Assembly (NCBI RefSeq): GCF_001467945.1
Contig: NZ_LNYQ01000006.1
Location: 1-64,000, forward strand
DNA: 64,000 bases
Direction of reading: 5' to 3'
Source of the DNA: Legionella parisiensis
Lineage (GTDB): Bacteria > Pseudomonadota > Gammaproteobacteria > Legionellales > Legionellaceae
Below the pieces are notes generated by a model. That model saw only the letters and a list, made by a program, of their open reading frames with translations, was not told where the DNA came from and did no database searches. The position numbers were made by a program, and so were the translations under genes. Shown piece after piece: positions 1 through 11,277 of this stretch (its first letter is position 1; each line of letters opens with the position of its first letter).

Positions 1-1
1 T

Positions 2-325
2 CCCTATTGGCTTTCCCGGGAAAATAAATGGAGGGCTATTCGTTATGGCCTGGATGCTGAGTTAGTAATGAATACAGAGGGAAAAATCAAATTAATGCGT
101 GACGATTTGCAGGAGTGGTTTGAGAAATTAAAACCATACATCGATCAGCTTAATTATCAAACCTATTTTGCAACGCTTCAGGCTATTTTGGATTCAGGAA
201 CAAGTTCCGAACGTCAACGAAAAGTATTCGCCTATAATAATTGTTTTAAAGAGGTAGTGAAACATAATGTAAGCGAGTTTTTACTGCAAGTACCACTCTA
301 TAGACGTGAACTTGCGATCTCTTAA
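2..325 (+). CDS. Carboxylate-amine ligase (YbdK/GCS2 family), C-terminal part
   Basis: The frame is open from the first bases of the window to the stop at 323-325, so this is the last 107 codons of a gene that begins outside. The first residues include ENKWRAIRYGLDAE, which resembles the segment of YbdK-type glutamate-cysteine ligase 2 proteins where the ligase core passes into its C-terminal helices. The rest is helical and charged, as expected for that tail. Family members form an amide bond between a carboxylate and an amine using ATP; the physiological substrate is usually unknown. An ATG at 68 lies inside the frame and is unlikely to be the real start. The assignment rests on a short segment, so it is moderate. 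Confidence 0.6.
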   Translation, partial: PYWLSRENKWRAIRYGLDAELVMNTEGKIKLMRDDLQEWFEKLKPYIDQLNYQTYFATLQAILDSGTSSERQRKVFAYNNCFKEVVKHNVSEFLLQVPLYRRELAIS

Positions 326-417
326 AGGAAAAAATTAAAGCGAGCAAAGCAGTTCTACTCCGTAACCTGCAAAACCCGCTGTATTTTTAAATTTTGCGTA
401 CCGCAGAGATGATATAC

Positions 418-447
418 TGCGGTCATAAAAAAATTTAAAAGACCGCA
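418..447. terminator. AT-looped inverted repeat after the ligase gene
   Basis: TGCGGTC (418-424) can pair with GACCGCA (441-447) across a 16-nt loop made almost only of A and T. It lies in the 239-nt gap between the ligase stop and the tRNA gene. There is no T-run after the right arm, so termination is only a guess. Confidence 0.25.
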
Positions 448-504
448 TATTCATTGCCATCAAGTGCCCGCTACGTATTCAATTGCTTTTTCTAGGTTAA
501 ATGA

Positions 505-534
505 TTGCTTTGTAATACCACCTTATTATATACT
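505..534 (+). promoter_or_regulatory. Possible sigma-70 promoter for tRNA-Val
   Basis: TTGCTT (505-510) and TATACT (529-534) are separated by 18 nt and lie about 30 nt upstream of the mature tRNA 5' end. Spacing and position suit a housekeeping promoter for the tRNA. Matched by eye only. Confidence 0.35.
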
Positions 535-564
535 TCATTCCAATGTATATGCAGGTCGTTTTAT

Positions 565-639
565 AGGCACGTAGCTCAGTGGTAGAGCACCACCTTGACA
601 TGGTGGTGGTCGGTGGTTCGATCCCACTCGTGCCTACCA
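565..639 (+). tRNA. tRNA-Val (anticodon GAC)
   Basis: The sequence folds as a full cloverleaf. The acceptor stem is AGGCACG with CGTGCCT, the D-stem GCTC/GAGC, and the anticodon stem CCACC/GGTGG with loop TTGACAT. The T-arm carries TTCGATC. The discriminator A is followed by an encoded CCA. The loop gives anticodon GAC, which reads GUC and GUU valine codons. The gene stands alone and is followed by a Rho-independent terminator just before thrS. Confidence 0.95.
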
Positions 640-715
640 TGCAAATAAATCGTATTCCAGGAGCGCCCGCTTTCATTTGGGATGATGATTGACTCCTCTT
701 AAATTAAGTTTTAAG

Positions 716-739
716 CCCTGCCATGCAGGGTTTTTTTTT
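716..739 (+). terminator. Rho-independent terminator after tRNA-Val
   Basis: CCCTGC (716-721), loop CAT, GCAGGG (725-730), then nine T residues. The hairpin ends 26 nt before the thrS start codon, so it either ends the tRNA transcript or acts as a leader terminator for thrS. Confidence 0.8.
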
Positions 740-765
740 GAAAAGCAGTGCTTACGGGTAAAATT

Positions 766-2679
766 ATGCCGAACATTAAATTGCCAGATGGAAGTATAAA
801 ACATTTTGAAGCGCCTTTAACTGTTTATGATGTCGCCCATAGTATAAGTCCAGGATTGGCTAAAGCTGCCTTGGCAGGTCGTGTCAATGAGCGTTTGGTG
901 GATACTTCTTTTCTTATCGAAAATGATTGTGCGTTAGTTATCCTTACTGAAAAGCAAGAAGAAGCTCTTGAGGTTATTCGTCATTCCACTGCGCACTTAC
1001 TCGCGCAGGCAGTTAAGAGTCTTTTTCCAACAGCTCAAGTGACCATAGGTCCTGTAATTGAAGATGGCTTTTATTATGATTTCGCATTCCAAAGGCCATT
1101 TACTCCCGAAGATCTCGAGTTAATCGAAGCAAAAATGGCGGACTTGGCCAAGGCAAATTATCCTGTAATGCGAAGAGAATTGGCTCGCGATGAGGCAATC
1201 AAGTATTTCAAAAGTATCGGCGAAGAATATAAAGCGAAGATTATTGCTGATATTCCTGTAGATGAAGTATTGTCTTTATATAAGCAGGGCGATTTTGAAG
1301 ATCTTTGTCGTGGTCCTCATGTTCCTTCCACTGGATTTTTGAAAGCATTTAAGTTGACTAAATTAGCAGGGGCATACTGGCGCGGCGATTCTAATAATGA
1401 AATGTTGCAACGTGTGTATGGTACTGCCTGGGCGGATAAAAAATCTTTAGCTGATTATTTATTTCGTCTCGAAGAAGCCGAAAAACGTGATCATCGTAAA
1501 TTAGGCAAGAGTTTAGAGTTGTTCCACTTCCAGGATATTGCCCCTGGAATGGTGTTTTGGCACCCCAAGGGTTGGACAATTTATCAAGAACTAGAACGTT
1601 ATATGCGTAGCCGGCTGGCTGACTTTGGTTATCAAGAAATTAGAACTCCGCAATTAGTTGATCGGGTACTTTGGGAAAAATCCGGACATTGGGCTAATTT
1701 TAGAGATGAGATGTTTGTTACCGAGACAGAAAATCGTCACTATGCAGTGAAGCCAATGAACTGCCCGTGTCACGTGCAAGTATTCAATCAAGGTTTAAAA
1801 AGCTATAGAGATTTACCATTAAGATTTTCCGAGTTTGGTAATTGTCATCGCTGTGAACCTTCAGGCGCATTGCATGGTTTAATGCGTGTTCGTAATATGG
1901 TTCAGGATGATGCCCATATTTTTTGTACTGAAGATCAAATTCAATCAGAAGTGGCGATGATGCTTGAATTAGTTCAGTCTGTATATACCGATTTTGGTTT
2001 TAACGCGATTAAATATCGTCTGGCATTACGTCCTGAAAAGCGAGTTGGGAGTGATGAGGTTTGGGATAAAGCCGAGGCTGCGTTAAAACAAGCAATGAAA
2101 GATAGAAATATAGAATGGGTTGATGCTCCAGGTGAAGGTGCTTTTTATGGGCCTAAAATAGAATGCTCGTTAGCAGATTGTTTAGGTAGAATTTGGCAAT
2201 GTGGAACCATACAAGTTGATTTTTCGATGCCAGGCCGTTTGGAGGCTTCATATGTTGCAGAAGACGGTAGCAAACAAACTCCTGTAATGTTGCATCGTGC
2301 AATTTTAGGCTCTTTTGAACGCTTTATGGGGATTTTAATAGAGCACTACGCTGGAAAATTACCTTTATGGTTATCTCCAGTGCAAGCAATCGTCATGACA
2401 ATTAGTGAAAAGCAGAACGAGTATGCAAGTAAAATAACCCAAATTTTACAAAAAAAAGGTATTCGTGCCAACTATGACTTGAGAAATGAGAAAATTGGCT
2501 TTAAAATTCGCGAACATACTTTACAAAAAGTACCTTATCTTTTAGTAATAGGTGATAAAGAAGTTGAATCAAATCAGGTTGCTGTGCGCTCACGTGAAGG
2601 AGCAGACCTGGGTGTGATGACAATAGATACAATTTGTGATACCTTAGCGCAAGAAATTGCCGGAAAGGGTCATTTTTAA
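766..2679 (+). CDS. thrS: Threonyl-tRNA synthetase
   Basis: Charges tRNA-Thr in the cytosol; a class II synthetase of 637 residues, the usual bacterial length. The N-terminal TGS domain begins [10 protein letters not shown]. The editing domain follows, with the HSTAH metal/catalytic motif at about residues 73-77 and CRGPH further on. The class II core contains the MNCPCH zinc-binding segment, and an anticodon-binding domain closes the protein. I chose the ATG at 766 because family members start at MP-I-LPDGS; a GTG at 748 in the same frame would only add MLTGKI. It heads the translation cluster thrS-infC-rpmI-rplT-pheST-ihfA, the order found in many Gammaproteobacteria. Confidence 0.97.
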   Translation: MPNIKLPDGSIKHFEAPLTVYDVAHSISPGLAKAALAGRVNERLVDTSFLIENDCALVILTEKQEEALEVIRHSTAHLLAQAVKSLFPTAQVTIGPVIEDGFYYDFAFQRPFTPEDLELIEAKMADLAKANYPVMRRELARDEAIKYFKSIGEEYKAKIIADIPVDEVLSLYKQGDFEDLCRGPHVPSTGFLKAFKLTKLAGAYWRGDSNNEMLQRVYGTAWADKKSLADYLFRLEEAEKRDHRKLGKSLELFHFQDIAPGMVFWHPKGWTIYQELERYMRSRLADFGYQEIRTPQLVDRVLWEKSGHWANFRDEMFVTETENRHYAVKPMNCPCHVQVFNQGLKSYRDLPLRFSEFGNCHRCEPSGALHGLMRVRNMVQDDAHIFCTEDQIQSEVAMMLELVQSVYTDFGFNAIKYRLALRPEKRVGSDEVWDKAEAALKQAMKDRNIEWVDAPGEGAFYGPKIECSLADCLGRIWQCGTIQVDFSMPGRLEASYVAEDGSKQTPVMLHRAILGSFERFMGILIEHYAGKLPLWLSPVQAIVMTISEKQNEYASKITQILQKKGIRANYDLRNEKIGFKIREHTLQKVPYLLVIGDKEVESNQVAVRSREGADLGVMTIDTICDTLAQEIAGKGHF

Positions 2680-2703
2680 TTAACAAGCAGGGGGGATTAA
2701 ACC

Positions 2704-3240
2704 ATTAGTGCACCAACTAAGCGTGAAAATGATCGCGCACGAATTAATGAACAGATCAATGTACCTGAGGTACGCTTAATTGATGTCGATGGTAATCAGG
2801 CAGGAATTGTCTCAACACGCGAAGCCCTGCGTGCAGCGGAAGAAGGTGGATTGGATTTGGTAGAAATATCTCCAACAGCCAAACCTCCTGTATGCCGTAT
2901 TATGGATTATGGTAAATTTCTCTTTGAACTGAGTAAAAAACAAGCGGAAGCGAAGAAAAAGCAGAAGCAAATTCAGGTTAAAGAATTAAAATTCCGTCCT
3001 ACGACGGAAGATGGAGATTATCAGGTCAAGCTACGCAACCTGATCCGTTTCCTAAATCATGGTGATAAAGTCAAAATTACGCTACGTTTCCGTGGCCGTG
3101 AAATGGCTCACCAAGAACTCGGTATGAAGATTCTTGAGCGTTTGCAGCAGGATACAGCTGAATTTGCTGTTGTAGAACAGCATGCGAAACGCGAAGGAAG
3201 ACAATTACTGATGGTGTTATCGCCCAAAAAAACTAAGTAG
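2704..3240 (+). CDS. infC: Translation initiation factor IF-3, ATT start codon
   Basis: IF-3 binds the 30S subunit, blocks 50S joining and proofreads start-codon choice. The frame runs from an ATT codon at 2704 and gives 178 residues. The N-terminal domain reads [17 protein letters not shown] and the C-terminal domain contains [18 protein letters not shown]. No ATG lies early enough in frame; the first common start codon (TTG at 2851) would remove most of the N-terminal domain. A strong GGGGGGA ribosome site stands 6-12 nt upstream of ATT. In E. coli the rare infC start codon (ATT or ATC class) lets IF-3 repress its own synthesis, and the same control is inferred here. The gene follows thrS by 24 nt. 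Confidence 0.93.
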   Translation: MSAPTKRENDRARINEQINVPEVRLIDVDGNQAGIVSTREALRAAEEGGLDLVEISPTAKPPVCRIMDYGKFLFELSKKQAEAKKKQKQIQVKELKFRPTTEDGDYQVKLRNLIRFLNHGDKVKITLRFRGREMAHQELGMKILERLQQDTAEFAVVEQHAKREGRQLLMVLSPKKTK

Positions 3241-3266
3241 CTGAAACAAATGCGGAGTATATTGTT

Positions 3267-3467
3267 ATGCCGAAGTTAAAGTCACATCGCGGAGCATCTA
3301 AACGCTTCCGTAAGACAGCAAGTGGCGCGATTAAACGTCGCGGTGCTTATAGAAATCATATCCTCACCAAAAAGTCTACCAAAGCAAAACGACATTTGCG
3401 TGTAGAGGCAGGTACTTTGAAGCCATGCGATGCTCGTTTGGCAGAACGTATGTTGCACGGTAGTTAA
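3267..3467 (+). CDS. rpmI: 50S ribosomal protein L35
   Basis: A small basic protein of the large ribosomal subunit, 66 residues. It opens [20 protein letters not shown], matching L35, and is rich in Lys and Arg throughout. It lies 26 nt after infC and 14 nt before rplT, the conserved infC-rpmI-rplT order. In E. coli L20 represses rpmI-rplT translation through an mRNA structure; I did not identify such a structure here. Confidence 0.97.
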   Translation: MPKLKSHRGASKRFRKTASGAIKRRGAYRNHILTKKSTKAKRHLRVEAGTLKPCDARLAERMLHGS

Positions 3468-3481
3468 GGGGAGAATGAAGA

Positions 3482-3841
3482 ATGCCAAGAGTTAAACGTG
3501 GTGTGACAGCGAAAGCACGTCACAAGAAAATTTTAGACCAAGCAAAAGGTTATTACGGAGCCCGTAGCCGAACCTACCGCATGGCTAAACAAGCAGTAAT
3601 TAAAGCAGGTCAATATGCCTATCGAGATCGACGCCAGAAAAAACGTCAGTTTCGTGCATTGTGGATTACGCGTATTAACGCACAAGCTCGTGAGTGCGGG
3701 TTATCATACAGCCGTTTAATTGATGGATTGAAAAAAGCATCAATTGAATTGGATAGAAAAATATTGGCTGATCTGGCTGTTCATGACAAAGTAGCTTTTG
3801 CTGCAATTGCTGAACAAGCTAAAGCTGCATTAGCAAAATAA
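3482..3841 (+). CDS. rplT: 50S ribosomal protein L20
   Basis: L20 is an early assembly protein of the large subunit that binds 23S rRNA. The 119 residues open [18 protein letters not shown] and include [17 protein letters not shown], both typical of L20. The long basic N-terminal helix and compact C-terminal domain are present at normal length. The start at 3482 follows the GGGGAGAATGAAG ribosome site after rpmI. A terminator-like hairpin lies between this gene and pheS. Confidence 0.97.
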   Translation: MPRVKRGVTAKARHKKILDQAKGYYGARSRTYRMAKQAVIKAGQYAYRDRRQKKRQFRALWITRINAQARECGLSYSRLIDGLKKASIELDRKILADLAVHDKVAFAAIAEQAKAALAK

Positions 3842-3938
3842 TCTTTATCAAAGGTAGCGCTGGATGACGCGTAGTAGAACTTGGGATCGGGTTCACCATG
3901 CTCCATACAGTCTACAGATTGGTTAATAACCTAGATAA

Positions 3939-5006
<1,068 letters not shown>

Positions 5007-5115
5007 GAAATGTCGCTGGTTGCGATACTGGATTGTTTTCAGTATTGAAGTTCCATAGATGTGCGTGGTCTGCAGAAACTTAATAAACAGTTTAATAAGG
5101 TGGTAAGGACTATAA

Positions 5116-7497
5116 ATGAAATTAAGTAAATTATGGTTACGTGAATGGGTAAATTTTTCATTAACTGAACAAGAATTAGCAAGTCAACTGACTATGGCTG
5201 GCTTAGAAGTGGATGCGGTGAGCCCAGTAGCAGGTGAGTTTACTCATGTAATCGTTGCTGAAGTTCTTAACACCCAACCTCATCCTAATGCGGATAAATT
5301 AACTTTATGCGAAGTGAACGCAAACTCTGATAAGCCGTTGCAAATTGTTTGTGGTGCTTCTAATGTAAGACCAGGGTTAAAGGTGGCCTTAGCAAAGATT
5401 GGAGCGCGCTTGCCAGGGGGGGTTAATATTAAAGAGTCTAAATTACGCGGTGAGCTATCCCAAGGAATGCTTTGCTCTGTTAGTGAATTAGGGATGGCCG
5501 AGCAATCTGAAGGCATTATGGAATTAGAAAGTGATGCGCCTGTAGGAATGGATCTACGCGAGTATTTGACTCTTGATGACCATATTTTTGATATTGATTT
5601 AACTCCCAACCGAGCCGATTGTTTTAGTGTTTTAGGCATTGCCCGTGAAGTAGCAGTTTTAAACAAATTACCCTTAGCGGCAAAAAGTATTGCCGAGGTG
5701 ACTCCTAGCATTGATGATGTAGTGACCATCGAGTTAAAAAACACTGAAGCGTGCCCACGTTATTGCGGCCGAGTAATTCGTAATATAAATCCTAAGGCAA
5801 ATACACCTTTGTGGATGAGTGAGCGTTTGCGTCGAAGTGGTATTCGCGCATTGCATCCAGTTGTGGATGTTATGAATTATGTAATGCTCGAATTAGGGCA
5901 ACCTATGCATGCTTTTGATTTAGCAACAATAAAAGGTGAAATTCAAGTGCGTTTTAGCAACAACCAAGAACAGTTGAAATTGCTCGATAGCCAGGAATTA
6001 ACTTTAAATGAAAAAGTATTGGTGATTGCTGATAAAGAAAAACCCTTGGCGATGGCTGGTATTATGGGGGGAGAAGCAAGTTCCGTACAAGCGCATACAG
6101 AAGACGTATTTTTGGAAAGTGCTTATTTTAATCCAATTGTCATAGCAGGTGTTGCCAGGAAGTTTGGTTTATTCAGCGACTCATCGCAACGCTTTGAACG
6201 AGGAGTCGATCCTTGCTTGCAGATAAAAGCATTGGAACGAGCTACCGCGTTAATTTTAGAAATAGCAGGTGGAAAACCTGGACCCGTTATTGAGGCTGAA
6301 GATAAAAAAGATTTACCAGGAACAGTGAGTTTTTCTTTCGATACAGATAAAGTCAAAAAATTAACCGGACTTAGTATTTCCCTCCAAGAAATGAAGAGTT
6401 TATTGGAAGGATTAGGTATCGTTATTGGAAAAGAACGAAATAATTTTCTTGATGTTACTATTCCTTCCCATCGTTTTGATATCCATCAGGATGTTGATTT
6501 AGTCGAAGAAATTATCCGCCTCTATGGTTATGATAATTTACAGGCTCAACCTACGTATACATTTGTGCGGGCCGGAAAAGCGTGTGGGAATGAAGAAATA
6601 GCGACAAAGCTTTCACATTGGTTCAGTAATCGAGGCTACCACGAAACAATCAGCTACAGTTTTGTCGATCCAGATCTACAAAATGAACTTTATCCTCATA
6701 AAGAGTTTATGCACTTGCTAAACCCCATTTCATCAGAATTATCACAAATGCGTGCGGGGATGTGGCCAGGATTGATCGCTTCAATGATTTATAATGTGCA
6801 TCGTCAGCAAAATGCAATTAAATTCTTTGAAATTGGTGTGGTGTTTGATGTAACTAATGGACAACTTATTGAACGCTCTTGTGTTGCGGGCATACTGATG
6901 GGAGAGGAAGGAAGTGCTAATTGGAGTGAACCTACCCGGGGTTTTGATTTTTTTGATCTGAAAGGTGATCTGCAATCTTTATTCACTTCACTCAAATTAA
7001 AGCAAGTTGAATTCACTAAAGCGGAACATGATGCGTTACATCCTGGACAATCAGCCCAAATAAAGATAAATGGAGTGGCCGCTGGGTGGTTAGGTATGCT
7101 CCATCCACGTTTGGTGGACGCATTGGATTTGCAAGAGGATGTTTTGTTATTTGAAATCAATTTAGCGGCATTAATGGGATACGAAGCGCCACGCTATAAA
7201 CCAATTTCAAAGTACCCACAAATACGTCGCGATTTATCTTTCTTAGTTAATGCTGAAATCAGTGTGATGCAAATTGAATCCGTTGTTCGATCGGCTATAA
7301 AAGAAAATTGGTTAAAATCTTTTGATGTGTTTGATGTGTATACCGGAGAAAGCGTTCCTCAAGGCAAGAAAAGCCTCGCGGTTGCCATGATTTTGCAAGA
7401 TGAAAGCCGGACTTTGGTGGACGCAGAGATTAATTCTCTAATTAGTGCTATAATCAATACGTTAGAAAACAAATTTTCAATCATATTGAGGGAATAA
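5116..7497 (+). CDS. pheT: Phenylalanyl-tRNA synthetase beta subunit
   Basis: The large structural and editing subunit of PheRS, 793 residues, full length. The order is visible: an N-terminal EMAP-like tRNA-binding domain ([13 protein letters not shown]), the B3/B4 editing domain ([19 protein letters not shown] and the MGG loop), a B5 domain ([24 protein letters not shown] is an extended match at about residues 450-475), and a C-terminal anticodon-binding FDX-ACB domain ([12 protein letters not shown]). The start follows the AAGGTGGTAAGGA site. The stop lies 2 nt before the ihfA GTG, so the two genes are translationally close. Confidence 0.96.
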   Translation: MKLSKLWLREWVNFSLTEQELASQLTMAGLEVDAVSPVAGEFTHVIVAEVLNTQPHPNADKLTLCEVNANSDKPLQIVCGASNVRPGLKVALAKIGARLPGGVNIKESKLRGELSQGMLCSVSELGMAEQSEGIMELESDAPVGMDLREYLTLDDHIFDIDLTPNRADCFSVLGIAREVAVLNKLPLAAKSIAEVTPSIDDVVTIELKNTEACPRYCGRVIRNINPKANTPLWMSERLRRSGIRALHPVVDVMNYVMLELGQPMHAFDLATIKGEIQVRFSNNQEQLKLLDSQELTLNEKVLVIADKEKPLAMAGIMGGEASSVQAHTEDVFLESAYFNPIVIAGVARKFGLFSDSSQRFERGVDPCLQIKALERATALILEIAGGKPGPVIEAEDKKDLPGTVSFSFDTDKVKKLTGLSISLQEMKSLLEGLGIVIGKERNNFLDVTIPSHRFDIHQDVDLVEEIIRLYGYDNLQAQPTYTFVRAGKACGNEEIATKLSHWFSNRGYHETISYSFVDPDLQNELYPHKEFMHLLNPISSELSQMRAGMWPGLIASMIYNVHRQQNAIKFFEIGVVFDVTNGQLIERSCVAGILMGEEGSANWSEPTRGFDFFDLKGDLQSLFTSLKLKQVEFTKAEHDALHPGQSAQIKINGVAAGWLGMLHPRLVDALDLQEDVLLFEINLAALMGYEAPRYKPISKYPQIRRDLSFLVNAEISVMQIESVVRSAIKENWLKSFDVFDVYTGESVPQGKKSLAVAMILQDESRTLVDAEINSLISAIINTLENKFSIILRE

Positions 7498-7499
7498 TC

Positions 7500-7793
7500 G
7501 TGAATGCACTGAGCAAAGCAATAATGGCAGAAACCTTGTGTGATGAATTAAAATTGTCTAAACCCGCATCAAAAGAAATGGTCGAGAATTTTTTTGAAGA
7601 ATTGCGGTATGCTCTTGAGCATGGACATCATGTAAAATTATCAGGTTTTGGCAATTTTACATTAAGGGACAAGCCACAAAGGCCGGGTAGAAATCCAAAG
7701 ACAGGGGAAGAAATTCCTGTGGTTGCCAGGAGGGTTGTAACGTTTAAACCTGGTTTGAAGTTAAAAACAAAAATTGAAGCGATTGAATCTTAG
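7500..7793 (+). CDS. ihfA: Integration host factor alpha subunit
   Basis: IHF is a sequence-specific DNA-bending heterodimer. The 97 residues include the core [20 protein letters not shown] and the DNA-intercalating beta arm with [14 protein letters not shown]. The start is GTG at 7500, preceded by GAGGGA. It sits immediately after pheT, as himA does in E. coli. A preceding MAE-type start used by other IHF-alpha proteins is not needed because [11 protein letters not shown] is continuous. Confidence 0.95.
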   Translation: MNALSKAIMAETLCDELKLSKPASKEMVENFFEELRYALEHGHHVKLSGFGNFTLRDKPQRPGRNPKTGEEIPVVARRVVTFKPGLKLKTKIEAIES

Positions 7794-7804
7794 GAAAGTA
7801 ACCA

Positions 7805-8122
7805 TTGGCCTACTACAATAAACATGTTCTTATATGCACCAATCAAAAGGCTGCAGGAAAGCAATGCTGCGCCGATTCTGGCGGTGAAACGTATTTTGAC
7901 TATATGAAGTCGCGACTCCTGGAGCTGGAAATCCATGGACCAGGTAAAGTTCGTGTGAGCAAATCAGGTTGCCTTGGGCGTTGCAGTTCCGGTCCATGTA
8001 TCGTGATTTACCCTGAGGGTGTGTGGTACTCATATTCATCTTTTGCTGATATTGATAAAATTATAGAAAGACATTTGGTTTCTGGCAGTGTTGTCGAACA
8101 GCTGCTTATTGATCAAGAGTGA
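7805..8122 (+). CDS. (2Fe-2S) thioredoxin-like ferredoxin
   Basis: A 105-residue protein of the thioredoxin-fold 2Fe-2S ferredoxin family. It opens KHVLICTNQ and has cysteines at 11, 21, 22, 56 and 60, with the cluster-type motif SGCLGRCSSGPC. It ends in a helical tail. The likely start is TTG at 7805 after AGGAAAG, because no ATG lies upstream of the first conserved strand. Function is probably electron transfer, with an unknown partner. It follows ihfA by 11 nt and may be co-transcribed. Confidence 0.8.
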   Translation: MAYYNKHVLICTNQKAAGKQCCADSGGETYFDYMKSRLLELEIHGPGKVRVSKSGCLGRCSSGPCIVIYPEGVWYSYSSFADIDKIIERHLVSGSVVEQLLIDQE

Positions 8123-8343
8123 TCAATAAGGCGAAGCCGAAATCCGGGCTTTGCTTCACGGCGGCCACGTCAAAATAGAGCAAAAATTATTATGATTTTT
8201 GTTTGAAATTTGTTATATTTACGCGGATTTAATTAATTGTTTATAATTTTTTATCCTTTTTACTTGTAGGATGTTTCTGTTTTGGTTAAAATCGCCCGTC
8301 CATGATAGAAGATTACCAATTTAGGCGGTTCGGAGTTCATTTA

Positions 8344-8778
8344 ATGAAGACATTTAGTGCCAAAAGCCACGAAGTCAAACGTGACTGGTTAGTCGTTGAT
8401 GCCAGCGATAAAGTTTTGGGTCGCTTAGCAACTGAAATTGCTCGTCGTTTACGTGGCAAGCATAAAGCTGAGTATACCCCCCATGTTGATACTGGAGACT
8501 ACATTGTTGTTACAAATGCTGAAAAGGTCATTGTGACAGGTCGTAAGTTTACCAATAAGATGTACTATCGTCACACCGGATACCCTGGTGGAATAAAATC
8601 AGATAGTTTTCAAAAGTTACAGGCTAGAAATCCTGTTAGAATTATCGAACTTGCTGTTAAAGGCATGTTACCAAAAAATCCTTTAGGTAGAGAGATGTAT
8701 CGCAAGCTAAAAGTATATGCTGGCAACGAACATCCACATACTGCACAGCAACCCAAGCAACTTGATATTGAGGAATAA
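8344..8778 (+). CDS. rplM: 50S ribosomal protein L13
   Basis: A large-subunit assembly protein, 144 residues. It starts [20 protein letters not shown] and includes [20 protein letters not shown] and [20 protein letters not shown], nearly the enterobacterial sequence. The start at 8344 is set by this match; an in-frame ATG at 8302 would add 14 unrelated residues and belongs to the leader. It is 5 nt from rpsI. The 221-nt upstream leader is AT-rich and probably holds the promoter. Confidence 0.97.
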   Translation: MKTFSAKSHEVKRDWLVVDASDKVLGRLATEIARRLRGKHKAEYTPHVDTGDYIVVTNAEKVIVTGRKFTNKMYYRHTGYPGGIKSDSFQKLQARNPVRIIELAVKGMLPKNPLGREMYRKLKVYAGNEHPHTAQQPKQLDIEE

Positions 8779-8783
8779 GTATT

Positions 8784-9215
8784 ATGGCTGAAGTGAAGCA
8801 ATACTACGGCACAGGTCGTAGAAAAAGTTCAACAGCTCGTGTGTTTTTACGTCCAGGTAAAGGCGAGATAAAGGTAAATGGTCGTACTTTACAGGAATAT
8901 TTTTGCCGTGAAACTTCTTGTATGGTTGTGATGCAACCATTAGAAACCGTTGACCTTGTTAATAAATTCGATATGTATATTACGGTTTCTGGCGGTGGAG
9001 TTTCTGGTCAAGCAGGTGCTGTACGCTTGGGCATCGCAAGAGCATTAGTTGCTTACGACGAAACAGGGTTGGCAGAAGATGCTGAACCTAATCCAAATTC
9101 TGTTCGTAGAAGACTTCGTGCACGTGGCTTATTAACCCGTGATTCACGTCGTGTTGAAAGAAAGAAAGTGGGCTTGCACAAAGCACGTCGTGCAACTCAA
9201 TACTCAAAACGTTAA
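8784..9215 (+). CDS. rpsI: 30S ribosomal protein S9
   Basis: S9 contacts the P-site tRNA through its C-terminal tail. The 143 residues include [38 protein letters not shown] and the final basic tail ending TQYSKR, whose last Lys-Arg is the conserved P-site contact. It is co-transcribed with rplM and ends at a strong terminator 20 nt downstream. Confidence 0.97.
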   Translation: MAEVKQYYGTGRRKSSTARVFLRPGKGEIKVNGRTLQEYFCRETSCMVVMQPLETVDLVNKFDMYITVSGGGVSGQAGAVRLGIARALVAYDETGLAEDAEPNPNSVRRRLRARGLLTRDSRRVERKKVGLHKARRATQYSKR

Positions 9216-9234
9216 TTGTGTATTGGTTAATAAA

Positions 9235-9258
9235 CCCCGCCGATGCGGGGTTTTTTTT
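9235..9258 (+). terminator. Rho-independent terminator of rplM-rpsI
   Basis: CCCCGC (9235-9240), loop CGAT, GCGGGG (9245-9250), followed by eight T residues. A clear end of the ribosomal operon before petA. Confidence 0.92.
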
Positions 9259-9386
9259 GTTTTACATAACCTGGCTGGAGCAAAGCGGGTCCGGAGATTA
9301 CGAGATATGGACATTTCAACTTTCTGTGTATCGATTCGATTGGTTACTCAGGGTTATAACTGCAAAAGCATACATAAGTAGATATT

Positions 9387-9998
9387 ATGGTGAATCAAAT
9401 TACTGATCCTGATCAGGATAAAAATGATCTGCTAGATGAAGATCGTCGCCGGTTTTTGTTAACTACAACGTGTGTATTAGGAGGGATAGGGGCTCTGTGT
9501 GCCTTAACTCCCTTTGCTGTTTCTTGGTTACCAAGTGCCAAAGCACAAGCCGAAGGTGCACCAGTACAAGTTGATTTAAGCAAACTGGAGCCTGGTAATT
9601 TGGTGGTTGTTGAATGGCGTGGCAAACCTGTATGGATAATTAGACGAACTGAAGAAATGTTGCAACGCTTAACGACGTACTCCTCACGGTTACGTGATCC
9701 GAACTCGCTGACTAGACAGCAACCTTCTTATGCAAAAAATCAGCATCGTTCTATTAACCCAGAATATTTAGTACTCATTGGTATTTGCACTCACCTGGGC
9801 TGCTCGCCAAAATACAAACCACATCTTGGCGATCTAGGTCCTGATTGGCCTGGTGGGTTTTTCTGTCCTTGCCATGGATCTACTTTTGATCTTTCTGGCA
9901 GGGTTTTTAAAGATGTTCCTGCGCCGATCAATATGGAAGTGCCGCCATATTATTTTATCGATAAGCAAACTATTGTGATTGGCGAGGATAAAGCATAA
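9387..9998 (+). CDS. petA: Ubiquinol-cytochrome c reductase Rieske iron-sulfur subunit
   Basis: The Rieske subunit of the bc1 complex, taking one electron from ubiquinol at the periplasmic face. The 203 residues show a twin-arginine start (DRRRFLLTT, about 20-28), an N-terminal membrane anchor (about 29-46) and the cluster motifs CTHLGC (134-139) and CPCHGS (160-165), giving the two Cys and two His ligands. Start at 9387. It begins petABC; the gap to petB is 64 nt. A possible promoter lies upstream (TATAAC near 9355), not certain. Confidence 0.96.
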   Translation: MVNQITDPDQDKNDLLDEDRRRFLLTTTCVLGGIGALCALTPFAVSWLPSAKAQAEGAPVQVDLSKLEPGNLVVVEWRGKPVWIIRRTEEMLQRLTTYSSRLRDPNSLTRQQPSYAKNQHRSINPEYLVLIGICTHLGCSPKYKPHLGDLGPDWPGGFFCPCHGSTFDLSGRVFKDVPAPINMEVPPYYFIDKQTIVIGEDKA

Positions 9999-10062
9999 AT
10001 TTCATGTTGCGTAATATATCGTCCGGGTAATTTATGATTGCTAACAGAAGAAGGCTCGATAA

Positions 10063-11277
10063 ATGAATAGACTCCTCAAGTGGCTCGATGTGCGTTTTCC
10101 TTTGATGAGCACCTGGAAAAATTACTTCAGTGCCTATTATCTTCCAAAAAATTTAAATTTTTTTTATTTTTTTGGTTCATTAGCTCTTGTGGTTTTAGTT
10201 AATCAATTTATCACTGGTCTGTGGCTGACTATGTTTTATACCCCAAGCGCTGAAGAGGCTTTTTCGTCAATAGAATACATAATGCGCGATGTTAATTTTG
10301 GTTGGTTATTTCGGTATATGCATTCAACAGGCGCCTCCGCATTTTTTATTGTTATTTACTTACATATGTTTCGTGGTCTACTTTATGGCTCATATCAAAA
10401 GCCACGAGAGCTCGTTTGGCTTTTCGGAGTGTTTCTCTACATTTTGCTACTAGCTGGCGCTTTTTTTGGTTATTTATTGCCTTGGGGGCAAATGTCCTAT
10501 TGGGGAGCGGAAGTCATCACTTCATTGTTGAGTGCGATTCCTTATGTTGGTGAGCATCTTGTCGTTTGGTTAAGAGGCGATTACACTGTGGGTAATGCTA
10601 CGTTGCAACGTTTTTTTGCGTTGCATGTTATTGCCATTCCATTTGTACTCTTTTTTCTGGTTTTCTTGCATGTCGTTGCCTTGCACAAGGTAGGCTCTAA
10701 TAATCCGGATGGAATCGAAATCAAAAATAAGCTGGATGAAAAAGGAAAGCCTTTGGATGGAATTCCTTTTCATCCTTACTACATAGTTAAAGACTTAGTC
10801 ATGGTGGTTGCATTTCTCACCCTATTTTTTGCAGTGGTGTTTTTTGCTCCTGAAATGGGGGGGTACTTTCTAGAGCATAATAATTTTACCCCTGCGAACC
10901 CTTTAATTACCCCAGATCATATTGCCCCAATGTGGTATATGGCCCCATATTACGCCATATTGCGAGCGATCCCCGATAAATTATTGGGGGTAGTGTGCAT
11001 GGGGTTTGCACTATTAGCTCTTTTCTTTTTACCTTGGCTTGATCGTAGTCCTGTCCGCTCAATGCGCTACAAAGGAAATTATTCACGAATGATGCTATTT
11101 CTAGTGGTGACTGCTTTTATGCTATTAGGCTATTTGGGAACAATTCCAGTAACTCCTGTGCGTTTGTATTCAGCTCGTGCCTGTACTATATTGTACTTTG
11201 CCTATTTTTTGTTGATGCCTTTTTATACTCGGTTTGAAAAAACGCATCCATTACCCTCTCGCTTAGGAAGGAAATAA
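10063..11277 (+). CDS. petB: Cytochrome b of the bc1 complex
   Basis: The membrane core of the bc1 complex, carrying both b hemes and the quinol and quinone sites. The 404 residues include MHSTGASAFFIVIYLHMFRG and HVIAIPFVLFFLVFLHVVALH, which hold the paired heme histidines, the PWGQMSYWGAEV Qo-site segment and a PEMGGYFLEHNNF loop in place of the common PEWY context. About eight hydrophobic helices are visible. The stop overlaps the petC ATG by one base, so translation is coupled. Confidence 0.96.
   Translation: MNRLLKWLDVRFPLMSTWKNYFSAYYLPKNLNFFYFFGSLALVVLVNQFITGLWLTMFYTPSAEEAFSSIEYIMRDVNFGWLFRYMHSTGASAFFIVIYLHMFRGLLYGSYQKPRELVWLFGVFLYILLLAGAFFGYLLPWGQMSYWGAEVITSLLSAIPYVGEHLVVWLRGDYTVGNATLQRFFALHVIAIPFVLFFLVFLHVVALHKVGSNNPDGIEIKNKLDEKGKPLDGIPFHPYYIVKDLVMVVAFLTLFFAVVFFAPEMGGYFLEHNNFTPANPLITPDHIAPMWYMAPYYAILRAIPDKLLGVVCMGFALLALFFLPWLDRSPVRSMRYKGNYSRMMLFLVVTAFMLLGYLGTIPVTPVRLYSARACTILYFAYFLLMPFYTRFEKTHPLPSRLGRK

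Noticed and set aside
565-639. tRNA-Val as an integration site for a genomic island
   Set aside because: No integrase or duplicated tRNA 3' end nearby; the flank is the conserved thrS operon.
5280-5744. A 154-codon minus-strand frame inside pheT
   Set aside because: Antisense shadow of the conserved tRNA-binding and editing domains.
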